Shown here: positions 48,909 through 58,131 of the stretch, piece after piece | How the letters are laid out: each line of letters opens with the position of its first letter | Position numbering within the stretch: the first letter of the stretch is position 1 | Assembly: GCA_963716125.1 (NCBI GenBank) | Contig: OY970294.1 | Coordinates: 434,001-498,000 of the forward strand | Reading direction: 5' to 3' | Length of the DNA stretch: 64,000 nt | Origin: Acidiluteibacter sp963716125 | Lineage (GTDB): Bacteria > Bacteroidota > Bacteroidia > Flavobacteriales_E > Vicingaceae | Translations under genes and position numbers: made by a program | The notes under the pieces: model-generated | What the model was told of the DNA's origin: nothing | Seen by the model: the letters and a program-made list of their open reading frames with translations, nothing else | The model's database searches: none

Positions 48909-50125
48909 TGGAAGCTATTAATTTATATAATTATGAAGTTTATTTTATCGATTTTTTCGATGGGAAACTCAACGCGCTTCAAATAGATGAATTGATGTTT
49001 TTTTTGGAAAAATACCCATTAAAAAAAATAGAATTTGAAAGTTATGCTCCCATCAACTTACCAATAGATGAAATAGAGTTTACTGAAAAAAATAGTATTT
49101 ATGATGGCGAAATATCTAAAAACCAAGACATAAATCAATTTAATTATGAAGATTTTATCATCGCCAAAAACGAAAATTTAATTTCTATTAATAATGTTGA
49201 GGTATTAAATGGGTTTATTAAATCAAATTCTCTTTTTCAAAAAACAGATCAGTTGTATGCTTCCACACTTCTTTCAAAAGATTCAATTGTTTTTCCCGAC
49301 AAAGAAAAATTATTCAAAAAGGTTTCGGTAGTGCCTTTGCTAGCCTATATAAGTGCAGCTGCAGCTATTTTGATTTTAATATTTTTAATTTATTCGCCTG
49401 CTGCCAGCTATAAACCTAAAGAAATTGCGCATCTTGAATTTGAAATGCCTTTAAACAAAAACCTTAAAAAGCAAAAAGCAGTAGTAATTCCTGCAGACAA
49501 ATTGAATAAAGATGAAAATACAGCAGTTGAAATGAAGGCAAATAGAAAGTCATTGACTAATCAGCCTTCAGATGATGCAGTTAAAAACAAAAAAGATTCA
49601 AAAAGCGCTAAAACAAGCACTGATTTAAAATTAATCGCTTCTAAAACGAGTAAAGAAGATGCTAAAGAAGACATACCATCTGGTATCGTTCCCATTACCA
49701 CTATAGCAGAAACTGACCCAATTAAAAAAGCTGAAATAGATAGAATTAATGATTCTATTATTGGAAATTCAGTTTTTAAAAGATTAGGAAAAACGGAGTT
49801 AGTTGCAATGGGAAATGCTGAAATGGAAATGATAGACGATTTGATAGATGCAGATGAGATGGTATGGCGAGAAACACCTCAAGAAAATTTAAAAATGGAG
49901 TCTGTTTTAAATAAAGGAATCGAATATGCTTCTCTTACAGAAGCTGCAAAAGGTTTTGCAAAAGTAGAATTATTAAAAAATAAAAGTTTGATTGAAGTCT
50001 TGGCAAGCGAAATCACTTCTTCAACTAAAAATAAAGTAAAAGTTACTGCTAAGCAGGGATTGAATAAAAAGGTAGAAATGTTTGCTTTGGAAATAGGAAA
50101 TTTTAGTATCTCAAAAAAGTTTTGA
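48908..50125 (+). CDS. Membrane protein, probable anti-sigma factor
   Basis: The 405-residue protein has a cytoplasmic N-terminal part (1-140), whose start (NYEVYFIDFFDGKLNALQID) recalls the short anti-sigma domains that bind ECF factors. One membrane helix spans about 142-162 (PLLAYISAAAAILILIFLIY). A periplasmic part of about 240 residues follows, Lys/Asp-rich to residue 270, then more ordered. I know no named family for the periplasmic part. The call rests on the one-base overlap with the sigma gene and the topology; it lacks a recognisable zinc-binding anti-sigma motif. Confidence 0.7.
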   Translation: MEAINLYNYEVYFIDFFDGKLNALQIDELMFFLEKYPLKKIEFESYAPINLPIDEIEFTEKNSIYDGEISKNQDINQFNYEDFIIAKNENLISINNVEVLNGFIKSNSLFQKTDQLYASTLLSKDSIVFPDKEKLFKKVSVVPLLAYISAAAAILILIFLIYSPAASYKPKEIAHLEFEMPLNKNLKKQKAVVIPADKLNKDENTAVEMKANRKSLTNQPSDDAVKNKKDSKSAKTSTDLKLIASKTSKEDAKEDIPSGIVPITTIAETDPIKKAEIDRINDSIIGNSVFKRLGKTELVAMGNAEMEMIDDLIDADEMVWRETPQENLKMESVLNKGIEYASLTEAAKGFAKVELLKNKSLIEVLASEITSSTKNKVKVTAKQGLNKKVEMFALEIGNFSISKKF

Positions 50126-50187
50126 TCTTTGCTGTAACAAAATTTCATGCTTATTCGTCATATTTAAAACCATAAAAATCTAAAAAG

Positions 50188-50991
50188 ATGAAAAAATTAA
50201 CAGTATTACTAGCAAGTGTAATTTTCACAACAGGATTATTCGCTTCTGGAATGGACACCACAAAAATAAATGTGAAGGATGCAAAAATTTTAATTGTAAA
50301 ATCGGGAGATAAAAAAGAAATCAATTTATCAGATTCATTAGTGCCAAAAAAACCAAAAAGAGAAAGTCACTGGGCAGGATTTGATATTGGAGTTAATGGA
50401 TATTTTAATGCAAATGGCTCACTTAGTTTAGATAAGAAGAATGAGTTTTTGGATTTAGATTACTCAAAATCAATATTAATCAATATTAATCCATTTGAAA
50501 AGTACATTCCAATAAGCGGAGATAGATTTGGAATCTTAACAGGTTTAGGATTTCAATTTACCAATTACGATTTAGACAGTGATAAAAGATTAAGAGAATA
50601 CAGAGATTCTATCACTGCCTATAAAGATACAATGAATATGGCAACCGTAAGTAAAAATAAATTGAAAGCTACTTATTTAACTTTGCCTATTTTATTTGAA
50701 TTAAATTCAAAGAAAGGTGATAAAGGGTTTCATTTTGCTGCAGGTATGCTGTTTAGCTACAAATTAGGCTCTAAAAATAAAATGAAATATACTACACCAT
50801 CCGGAGATGATAAAAAAGATAAATATAAAAATGATTATAACTTAAGTCCTTTTGGTGCTGCAGTTACCACTCGATTTGGTTATTCATGGTTAAATCTTTT
50901 TGCTACTTATAATTTAACAACTTTGTTTGAAAAGAATAAAGGGCCTGAATTGTATCCCTTTACTGTAGGATTGACATTGTTAGATTTTTAA
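50188..50991 (+). CDS. Outer-membrane beta-barrel protein (PorT-like)
   Basis: The 267-residue protein has a signal peptide (MKKLTVLLASVIFTTGLFAS), a Lys-rich spacer, and from about residue 65 alternating strands: HWAGFDIGVNGYFNANGSLS, DRFGILTGLGFQFTNYDLD, LKATYLTLPILFELNSKK, and a final strand ending LYPFTVGLTLLDF with a C-terminal Phe. The pattern fits a small eight- to ten-strand barrel like PorT-type outer-membrane proteins. It is 62 bp after the anti-sigma-like gene and followed by a strong terminator, so sigma, membrane regulator and barrel form one operon. A role in envelope sensing is inference. Confidence 0.75.
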   Translation: MKKLTVLLASVIFTTGLFASGMDTTKINVKDAKILIVKSGDKKEINLSDSLVPKKPKRESHWAGFDIGVNGYFNANGSLSLDKKNEFLDLDYSKSILININPFEKYIPISGDRFGILTGLGFQFTNYDLDSDKRLREYRDSITAYKDTMNMATVSKNKLKATYLTLPILFELNSKKGDKGFHFAAGMLFSYKLGSKNKMKYTTPSGDDKKDKYKNDYNLSPFGAAVTTRFGYSWLNLFATYNLTTLFEKNKGPELYPFTVGLTLLDF

Positions 50992-51012
50992 AATAAATCA
51001 ATCATAAACCAT

Positions 51013-51047
51013 AAAACCATTCGTTATTTTTAACGAATGGTTTTTTT
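51013..51047 (+). terminator. Terminator of the sigma-barrel operon
   Basis: AAAACCATTCGTTA pairs with TAACGAATGGTTTT around a short T-rich loop (51027-51030) and leads into a T7 run. The hairpin begins 21 bp after the barrel gene stop. Confidence 0.85.
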
Positions 51048-51097
51048 ATGACCTAAAGAGGCTTTAAATTTAAATTCAAAATCGTAAAATTGTGCTT

Positions 51098-52642
51098 ATG
51101 AAAGATAAAATAGATTTACTGGATCAGAAAATTGCTGAGGCAAAACTAGGTGGTGGAGAGAAAAGAATTGAAGCACAGCACGGTAAAAATAAACTAACCG
51201 CTAGAGAAAGAGTTCATTTTTTAATGGATGAAGGTTCTTTTGAAGAAATTGGGATGTTAGTGACACATAGAAGTAACAATTTTGGATTGGACGAACAAGT
51301 TGTTTTAGGAGATGGTGTGGTTACAGGATACGGAACCATTCACGGAAGATTAATTTATGTTTTCGCTCAAGACTTTACTGTTTTAGGGGGTTCATTGGCA
51401 GAAGCTCATGCTGAAAAAATCTGTAGAATAATGGATTTAGCTATGAAAAATGGAGCTCCAGTAATTGGGTTAAATGATTCAGGAGGCGCTCGTATTCAAG
51501 AAGGAGTAGTTTCATTAGGTGGCTATGCAGATATATTTTATAGAAACACGAAGGCGAGTGGAGTTATTCCACAGCTTTCAGCAATTATGGGGCCTTGTGC
51601 AGGCGGAGCTGTATATTCTCCAGCATTAACAGACTTTATTATGATGGTAGAAAACACCTCTTATATGTTTGTAACAGGGCCTAATGTGGTAAAAACGGTT
51701 ACCCATGAAGATGTAAGTTCAGAAGAATTAGGCGGAGCATCAGCTCATTCTACCAAGTCGGGTGTTACCCATTTTACTTATGCCAATGAAATAGCTTGTA
51801 TCAATGGAATGAAGCAATTGCTATCGTATGTGCCTCAGAATTGTGAAGAAGACGCTCCATCAATACCTTATGAAACTAAAAAATCTGAAAAGAGAGAGAA
51901 ATTAAAATCTATTATTCCTAATAATGCCAATCAACCTTATGATATTAGGGAAGTAATAGAAGGCGTTATAGATGAAGGTAGTTTTCATGAAGTTCATAAA
52001 AACTTTGCAGAAAATATAGTCGTAGGTTTTGCTCGATTAGCAGGAAAATCAATTGGTATTGTGGCGAATCAGCCTGCATTTTTAGCAGGAGTTTTAGATA
52101 TAGATAGTTCTACTAAAGCCGCTCGATTCGTACGATTTTGTGATTGTTTCAATATTCCTTTATTAGTTTTTGAAGATGTTCCTGGATTTTTGCCTGGTAC
52201 AGATCAAGAATGGAATGCAATAATAACCAATGGAGCTAAATTGTTATATGCTTTTAGCGAAGCTACAGTTCCAAGAATTACCGTAATTACTCGAAAAGCT
52301 TATGGTGGGGCTTATGACGTAATGAACTCTAAACACATAGGTGCTGATATGAATTATGCATGGCCATCAGCCGAAATTGCTGTAATGGGAGCAAAAGGTG
52401 CCGCTGAAATAATTTTTAGGAAAGAGATTGCCTCTGCTAATGATAGCGAAGCCAAATTAAAAGAAAAGGAGCTTGAATATTCCGAAATGTTTGCCAATCC
52501 TTATAATGCAGCTGCTAGAGGGTATATAGATGAAGTGATAAAACCTGAAGATACACGTGAAAAATTAATTAAGGCTTTTAAAATGTTGGAGAATAAGGTA
52601 GATTCATTACCAAAGAAAAAGCACGGTAATATTCCTTTATAA
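51098..52642 (+). CDS. Acyl-CoA carboxylase, carboxyltransferase (beta) subunit
   Basis: The protein of about 514 residues contains both carboxyltransferase domains of the propionyl/methylmalonyl/acyl-CoA carboxylase family. Marks are RERVHFLMDEGSFEEIG, an oxyanion-forming GPCAGGAVYSPALTDFI near 170, a second acyl-CoA loop RKAYGGAYDVMNSKHIGAD and the end NPYNAAARGYIDEVIKP. It transfers carboxyl from biotin to acyl-CoA. The partner biotin subunit is not adjacent; the AccB/AccC pair elsewhere in the window may or may not serve it. The substrate, probably propionyl-CoA, cannot be fixed from the sequence. The ATG at 51098-51100 is preferred over a GTG two codons upstream. Confidence 0.93.
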   Translation: MKDKIDLLDQKIAEAKLGGGEKRIEAQHGKNKLTARERVHFLMDEGSFEEIGMLVTHRSNNFGLDEQVVLGDGVVTGYGTIHGRLIYVFAQDFTVLGGSLAEAHAEKICRIMDLAMKNGAPVIGLNDSGGARIQEGVVSLGGYADIFYRNTKASGVIPQLSAIMGPCAGGAVYSPALTDFIMMVENTSYMFVTGPNVVKTVTHEDVSSEELGGASAHSTKSGVTHFTYANEIACINGMKQLLSYVPQNCEEDAPSIPYETKKSEKREKLKSIIPNNANQPYDIREVIEGVIDEGSFHEVHKNFAENIVVGFARLAGKSIGIVANQPAFLAGVLDIDSSTKAARFVRFCDCFNIPLLVFEDVPGFLPGTDQEWNAIITNGAKLLYAFSEATVPRITVITRKAYGGAYDVMNSKHIGADMNYAWPSAEIAVMGAKGAAEIIFRKEIASANDSEAKLKEKELEYSEMFANPYNAAARGYIDEVIKPEDTREKLIKAFKMLENKVDSLPKKKHGNIPL

Positions 52643-52694
52643 GAAATTATTTTTTTCGGTATAATATTTGATTAAAATTTATAAAATTAAAATC

Positions 52695-53300
52695 ATGAAA
52701 AAAATTAAGCTATTTAGTCTATTTACAATCGTTCTTATTTCATTATCATCCTTTGTGATGTATCAAACATTAGAAATTGGATCAAAAGCGCCAATGACTG
52801 ATGTAAAAATGAAAGATGTCTCTGCAAAAATGCTTAGTTTGAATGATGTAAAAAAAGAAAATGGGCTTTTAGTAGTTTTTACTTGCAATACGTGTCCTTT
52901 TGTGCTTTCTTGGGAAGATAGGTACAATCCATTATACAATTTAGCTGCTTCAAAAAATATTGGTGTAATCTACATCAATAGCAATGAAGGAAAGCGTGCA
53001 GATGATGATTCATTTGAGGAAATGAAAAAACATGCATCGGCTAAAAGTTTTAAAGCACCTTACGTAGTGGATACGGATTCAAAAATGGCAAATGCTTTTG
53101 GAGCAGTTACTACACCGCACATTTTCTTATTTAATAAGGATATGAAATTGGTTTATAGAGGAGCAATTGATGATAATTATAAGAGTGATAAAGATGCTGA
53201 TAAACATTATTTAAAAGATGCTATCAATAATCTTTCTTTAGGTAAATCAATTAATCCTTCTGAGACCAAAGCTTTGGGTTGTAGCATTAAAAGACCTTAA
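52695..53300 (+). CDS. Redoxin-domain (thioredoxin-like) secreted protein
   Basis: The protein of about 201 residues starts with a signal sequence (MKKIKLFSLFTIVLISLSSF). A thioredoxin-like fold follows with the active site CNTCPF, then YINSNEGKRADDDSFEEM, the conserved TPHIFLFNKD containing the cis-Pro, and LVYRGAIDDN. This is the redoxin / AhpC-TSA type of thiol oxidoreductase common in this phylum, probably periplasmic. The ATG at 52695-52697 is better than a start nine codons upstream, which would put basic residues before the signal. It converges with the next minus-strand gene (4-bp overlap). Confidence 0.85.
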   Translation: MKKIKLFSLFTIVLISLSSFVMYQTLEIGSKAPMTDVKMKDVSAKMLSLNDVKKENGLLVVFTCNTCPFVLSWEDRYNPLYNLAASKNIGVIYINSNEGKRADDDSFEEMKKHASAKSFKAPYVVDTDSKMANAFGAVTTPHIFLFNKDMKLVYRGAIDDNYKSDKDADKHYLKDAINNLSLGKSINPSETKALGCSIKRP

Positions 53301-53545
53301 GAATGCTCCTTATTTTCAATCCATTCCCCTCTATGCGGTTTCAAAGCATCTCTAACTATGGTTAAATTTTCTTCTGAAACATCTACATATGCAATACAGT
53401 GCATTTCATTGATTATTTTTTCGCCAGAATCGAAACATTCAATTTTATTTTTGTCGACAAACTCTTTCAAGTGAATGGCGTGATGCTTCGCAAAGCCTTG
53501 TGAATCAATACCTTTAAAATCCCATATCATTCTAATTGTTCTCAT
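53297..53545 (-). CDS. Small conserved-looking protein of unknown function
   Basis: The 82-residue protein has no signal peptide or membrane helix. It has two likely strands (RTIRMIWDFKG, HCIAYVDVS) and two helices (HHAIHLKEFVDKNK, ENLTIVRDALK), which would suit a ferredoxin-like dimeric alpha-beta fold with several His and Cys. I do not recognise the family. It lies one base downstream of the secreted-protein gene at 53547 and may be co-transcribed with it. Confidence 0.6.
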   Translation of the reverse strand: MRTIRMIWDFKGIDSQGFAKHHAIHLKEFVDKNKIECFDSGEKIINEMHCIAYVDVSEENLTIVRDALKPHRGEWIENKEHS

Positions 53546-53546
53546 A

Positions 53547-54215
53547 TCAATTGGCTAAAAGCATATTTTTATGAAATTCTGTTATAGAAAGCGTGTGTAC
53601 ATAAGGATATAAAAATACATCACGAAAACTGGAAGTGCTTTTGTATAAGGTGTGGTGAGTAATTTTAGTGAAACCATCGGCAGTTGATTCCATTTTAATC
53701 CATTGTTTGCCTTGAGTTTTACCGCCATTCACATAACTATATTCGATTGTATTTTCTTTTTCAGAAATATTAGTTAATTCAAAAGCAACGCCCAGATTAA
53801 AAATTCCTCTTAATAATTTTAAATTCACAAAAAATACTTGCCCAATTTCTGCTCCATCATAAGCATCATTTTGATACATTGTTTTATTGGTAAATTTTGA
53901 AATTAAACAACCAAATTTTACCATTTTACCATTCCAAGAAATTGCAGGACTTGTAGATTTATATTTTTCCCAAACTTCAGCAAGAGGTTTTTTAATCAAA
54001 TAGGTTTGGGTGTGTTGCTGATAAGAATTTTTAAGATCTTCGGAATAACTTCCTTTTATATCAGAAAACTCAACCACATTCATTTCTTCTTGATGCAAAA
54101 TATATTGCCTAACTTTTTTATAAGCTATTTTTGAGAGTTCAATATCTTTTAAGGAAGACTGACCGAAACTCGCAAGTACGAAAAAGAATAAAACTACAGT
54201 GAAAAATGACTTCAT
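53547..54215 (-). CDS. Secreted protein of unknown function, possibly START/SRPBCC-like
   Basis: The 222-residue protein has a signal peptide (MKSFFTVVLFFFVLASFGQ). The mature part contains a segment resembling the start of a START/Bet-v1 fold (TYLIKKPLAEVWEKYKSTSP) and later strands (KQWIKMESTADGFTKITHHT) that could complete it. This is a weak structural guess. There is no sorting domain. The gene is the last before the palindromic repeat array, which starts about 100 bp upstream of its ATG. Confidence 0.6.
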   Translation of the reverse strand: MKSFFTVVLFFFVLASFGQSSLKDIELSKIAYKKVRQYILHQEEMNVVEFSDIKGSYSEDLKNSYQQHTQTYLIKKPLAEVWEKYKSTSPAISWNGKMVKFGCLISKFTNKTMYQNDAYDGAEIGQVFFVNLKLLRGIFNLGVAFELTNISEKENTIEYSYVNGGKTQGKQWIKMESTADGFTKITHHTLYKSTSSFRDVFLYPYVHTLSITEFHKNMLLAN

Positions 54216-54314
54216 GATGTTTTTAAAAGAGGCACAAGTTTACAAAAAATAAAAGACTCGGTGAGAAATTTTTTAATCTCCAACAAGTGAAGCAATTTTG
54301 GAGCAATTAAATAG

Positions 54315-55660
54315 GATGATACTTCCAACGGAAAAAACCTTGCAGGTTTAGTAGTTGGGATTATACTAAAACTCGCAGGTTTAGTGGGGCATTAAATTGA
54401 AATTTAATGAATTATTAGAAATATAAAACTAATTCTAAAGCTTTTTATAAGTTAGTTTATATTTAACAAGATGATACTTCCAACGGGAAAAACCTGCAAG
54501 ATTTAGTAGTTGGGATTATACTAAACCTTGCAGGTTTAGTAGGCCATTAAATTGAATCTCAATGAATTATTAGGAATGTATTTATCATTTTTTTTTGCAT
54601 CAGTATACTTTCAACTGATTTGTTTTACATTAAACAAGATGATACTTCAAACTGGAAAACTACAAGGTTTTATGAATTAAATTCATACTAAACCTTGCAG
54701 GTTTAGTGGGGCATTAAATTGAATTTCAATGAATTATTAGAAATATATTTATCATTTTTTTTGCATCAGAATACTTTCAAATGATTTGTTTTATATTAAA
54801 ATATAATGATACTTCCAACGGAAAAAACCTACAAGGTTTAGTAGTTGGGATTATATTAAACCTTGCAGGTTTCATAAAGCATTAATTTGAAATTCAATGA
54901 ATTATTAGAAATATAAAACTAATTCTAAAGCTTTTTATCGGTTAGCTAAATTTAGAGATAATGATATTTCCAACGAGAAAACCTACAAGGTTTTATGAAT
55001 TAAATTCATACTAAACCTTGCAGGTTTCGTAAAGCATTAATTTGAAATTCAATGAATTATTAGGAATGTATTTATCATTTTTCTTTGCATCAGTATACTT
55101 TCAACTGATTTGTTTTATTTTAAAACAAGATGATACTTCCAACTGGAAAACTACAAGGTTTTATGAGTTAAATTCATACTAAACCTCGCAGGTTTGCTAG
55201 GTCATTAATATGAAATTCAATTAATTATTAGAAATATAAAACTAATTCTAAAGCTTTTTATCGGTTAGCTAAATTTAGAGATAATGATACTTCCAACGAG
55301 AAAACCTACAAGGTTTTATGAATTAAATTCATACTAAACCTTGCAGGTTTAGTGGGTCATTAAATTGAATTTCAATGAATTATTAGAAATATATTTATCA
55401 TTTTTTTTGCATCAGAATACTTTCAAATGATTTGTTTTATATTAAAACAAGATGATACTTCCAACGGAAAAAACCTTCAAGGTTTAGTAGTTGGGTTCAT
55501 ACTAAACCTTGCAGGTTTAGTGGGGTATTAAATTGAATTTCAATTAATTATTAGGAATGTATTTATCATTTTTTTTTGCATCAGTATACTTTCAAATGAT
55601 TTGTTTTATATTAAAATATAATGATACTTCCAACGGAAAAAACCTGTAAGGTCTAGTAGG
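54315..55660. repeat. Left part of palindromic repeat array (9 units)
   Basis: Nine units start near 54315, 54470, 54638, 54806, 54959, 55129, 55283, 55451 and 55621 (spacing 153-170 bp). Each begins gatgatacttccaacgg and has an inverted repeat of about 17 bp: AAACCTGCAAGGTTTAG ... CTAAACCTTGCAGGTTT. A loop of the type tagttgggattata or tatgaattaaattcata lies between the arms; the second loop is itself palindromic. Then comes a tail with attgaatttcaatgaattattag, and one of two alternative linkers: A (aaaactaattctaaagc) or B (tttatcatttttttttgcat). Linker order after units 1-8 is A,B,B,A,B,A,B,B. Unit 9 is cut in its loop, 20 bp from the RAYT stop. The stretch is otherwise non-coding. Confidence 0.85.
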
Positions 55661-55677
55661 TATCGAATTAACATCAG

Positions 55678-56301
55678 TTAATCTTCATCGATAATGGATT
55701 GCAATAATTTTTCATTAAATTGTCTACGTTGATGAACGAACTTAAAATTCTCTAAATCTTCAAATAGTTCAATAACCTCTGGTCTACAAACGATAGTTTT
55801 TTTTGTTGAGGTGATACTGGAATAAGAGGAATATTTCGCATTCTGAAAATCATCGTAAAATCCATGTAAGCAAGGATTTAAATGAACATAAATTATAACA
55901 TTTTTCAAATAGATTTCTGTGTCAATTTCTTTCTTTTTAAAATTTCTAGTAAATAAATTTCCATTTCTATTATAACTTAAGTTGATAGATTTAGTATAAG
56001 AGTTGAATAAATTACTAAACTGTTGGCTTATTAGTTTGGGTATGATAGATGAGTTATTTTTCTGTAAATTATTAAAATGCAATATTTTGTCTGAAAAAAA
56101 GTCATTTAGAGTTGAGTCAGCTTTAATTCTCAATACAAAATGAAAGTGAGTCGGCATTAAACAATAGGCATAAATATCTGCAATAGACGAGATGTATTTT
56201 TTAAATTGGTTGAGAAAGTATTGATAATTGCTTTCCTCTTTGAATAAAATTTCCCGATTATTTGTTCGGTTGTACACATGGTAGAATTTATCTGCTTCCA
56301 T
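55678..56301 (-). CDS. RAYT-like REP-associated tyrosine transposase (HUH, Y1 type)
   Basis: The 207-residue protein has the Y1-transposase layout: FYHVYNRTNN at about 6-15, the metal-binding HUH motif THFHFVL (H52, H54), and the catalytic-tyrosine helix NVIIYVHLNPCLHGF with Y138. It lacks the partner TnpB or resolvase genes of full IS200/IS605 elements. It is flanked on both sides by palindromic repeats, which is the RAYT signature. In enterobacteria RAYT proteins cleave and move REP hairpins; here the array is the likely substrate. The ATG at 56299-56301 gives the conserved MEADKFYHVYN; a TTG at 56364 in unit 10 would add an unlikely N-terminus. Confidence 0.87.
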   Translation of the reverse strand: MEADKFYHVYNRTNNREILFKEESNYQYFLNQFKKYISSIADIYAYCLMPTHFHFVLRIKADSTLNDFFSDKILHFNNLQKNNSSIIPKLISQQFSNLFNSYTKSINLSYNRNGNLFTRNFKKKEIDTEIYLKNVIIYVHLNPCLHGFYDDFQNAKYSSYSSITSTKKTIVCRPEVIELFEDLENFKFVHQRRQFNEKLLQSIIDED

Positions 56302-56349
56302 AAAGCTAAAATTAATAAAACTAACCGTTTGTAGATAATTTATTGTAAA

Positions 56350-56735
56350 ATAATGATATAACAACGGAAAAAACTTACAAGGTTTAGTAGTTGGGATTAT
56401 GCTAAAACTCGCAGGTTTTCTGAGCCATTAAATTGAAATTCAATGAATTATTAGAAATATAAAACTAATTCTAAAGCTTTTTATCGGTTAGCTAAATTTA
56501 GAGATAATGATACTTCCAGCGAGAAAACCTACAAGGTTTTATGAATTAAATTCATACTAAACCTTGCAGGTTTAGTGGGGTATTAAATTGAATTTCAATG
56601 AATTATTAGAAATATAAAACTAATTCTAAAGCTTTTTATAAGTTAGTTTACATTAAACAAGATGATACTTCCAACGGAAAAAACCTACAAGGTTTATTAG
56701 TTGGGATTATACTAAACCTTGAAGATACTGGGAAA
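56350..56735. repeat. Right part of palindromic repeat array (3 units)
   Basis: Units start near 56353, 56506 and 56661, with linker A after the first two. Unit 10 lies immediately upstream of the RAYT ATG, so that gene must be expressed from or through it. The last unit is cut in its right arm (ctaaaccttgaagatactgg), about 85 bp before purD. No other gene is present in 56302-56821. Confidence 0.85.
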
Positions 56736-56821
56736 GTAAATTAGAATGATTTCATTTCCTTTATTCTGTATTTTTTTTCTTTTTACTTATTGTATTTTGT
56801 TTCTTTGCAAAAAAATAAAGA

Positions 56822-58102
56822 ATGCAAGTTTTAATTTTAGGGTCAGGAGGTAGAGAGCATGCTTTTGCCTGGAAAATAGCTCAAAGTAAATTATTAAAGC
56901 AATTATATATTGCACCAGGAAATCCTGGTACAGCTGATTGTGGTGAAAACGTTAATATTTCAGTAAATAATTTTGAGTCAATAAGAACATTTGTAATAGA
57001 AAAGCAAATAGATTTAGTAATAGTAGGGCCTGAAGATCCATTGGTTAATGGAATTGCAGATTTTTTTGAAAACGATTCAGAATTAAAAAATGTTGGGTTA
57101 ATTGGGCCGCATAAAAATGGCGCCCGACTAGAAGGAAGCAAAGATTTTGCTAAAGAGTTTATGCTAAAACACGAAGTGCCAACAGCTGCTTATAAATGTT
57201 TTGGTGAAGGTGAAGTAAAAAAGGCTCATCTATTTTTAGAAAATTTAAAAGCGCCTTACGTGCTGAAAGCGGATGGATTAGCTGCAGGAAAAGGAGTTAT
57301 TATTTCAGAAAGTTTAGCAGAAGCTAAAAAAGAAATTGCTGAAATGATAAATGATAAAAAATTTGGTGTAGCTAGTGCCAAAGTGGTAATTGAGGAATTT
57401 CTAAAAGGCATTGAAATGTCAGTTTTTGTAATGACTGATGGAGAAAATTATAAAATTTTGCCGCAAGCTAAAGATTATAAACGAATAGGAGAAGGAGATA
57501 TAGGACTAAATACAGGAGGAATGGGAGCAGTTTCGCCTGTGCCTTTTGTGGATAATACTTTAATGCAAAAGATTGAACAGAGAATAGTAATTCCATCGGT
57601 TAATGGGCTAAAAAAAGATGGATTAAAATTTAAAGGATTTTTATTTATTGGGTTAATGATTGTAGATAATGAACCATTTGTTATAGAATACAATGTAAGA
57701 ATGGGCGATCCTGAAACTGAAGTAGTTTTGCCAAGAATTGAATCTGATTTATTAGCCCATTTATTAGCTTTATCCAATGGAAACATTGCTAAAGAAGACA
57801 TAAAAGTTAGTGAAAAATCTGCAACAACCATTATGTTGGTTTCAAAAGGTTATCCTGAGGCTTATGAAAAAGGAAAAGTGATTAGTGGAATGGAGAATAC
57901 TAAAAATTGTATCTTGTTTCATGCTGGCACTAAAACAGAAAATAATCAGTTAAAGACAAATGGAGGAAGAGTAATGGCAATTACAGCCTTTGGGAATAAT
58001 TTGAAAGAATCCTTAGCTTTATCATTTGATAACGCACAACGAGTGATGTTTGATGGAAAGAAATATAGAAAAGATATTGGTTTTGATGTGATTGATAAAT
58101 AA
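56822..58102 (+). CDS. purD: Phosphoribosylamine-glycine ligase
   Basis: The 426-residue ATP-grasp enzyme carries out the second step of purine synthesis. It has the N-domain start VLILGSGGREHAFAWKIA, VIVGPEDPLVNGIADFF, LEGSKDFAKEFM, the ATP-grasp segment VLKADGLAAGKGV, FVIEYNVRMGDPETEVVLPR and the C-domain TIMLVSKGYPEAYEKG. Length is normal. It is followed by a bidirectional hairpin. The upstream repeat array suggests that its promoter is in the last 80 bp before the ATG, but I see no clear TAnnTTTG box. Confidence 0.97.
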   Translation: MQVLILGSGGREHAFAWKIAQSKLLKQLYIAPGNPGTADCGENVNISVNNFESIRTFVIEKQIDLVIVGPEDPLVNGIADFFENDSELKNVGLIGPHKNGARLEGSKDFAKEFMLKHEVPTAAYKCFGEGEVKKAHLFLENLKAPYVLKADGLAAGKGVIISESLAEAKKEIAEMINDKKFGVASAKVVIEEFLKGIEMSVFVMTDGENYKILPQAKDYKRIGEGDIGLNTGGMGAVSPVPFVDNTLMQKIEQRIVIPSVNGLKKDGLKFKGFLFIGLMIVDNEPFVIEYNVRMGDPETEVVLPRIESDLLAHLLALSNGNIAKEDIKVSEKSATTIMLVSKGYPEAYEKGKVISGMENTKNCILFHAGTKTENNQLKTNGGRVMAITAFGNNLKESLALSFDNAQRVMFDGKKYRKDIGFDVIDK

Positions 58103-58128
58103 AAAAGCCCCTAAGTTTAGGAGCTTTT
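58101..58128. terminator. Bidirectional hairpin between purD and the DUF6341-like gene
   Basis: AAAAAAGCCCCTAA pairs with TTAGGAGCTTTT with one bulge, giving A- and T-runs at the two sides. It directly follows the purD stop and precedes the end of the convergent small gene by 3 bp. Confidence 0.75.
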
Positions 58129-58131
58129 CAA

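Noticed and set aside
54315..56735. CRISPR array
   Set aside because: Units are 153-170 bp, the linkers fall into two recurring types rather than unique spacers, and no cas genes are present. A RAYT gene explains the repeats better.
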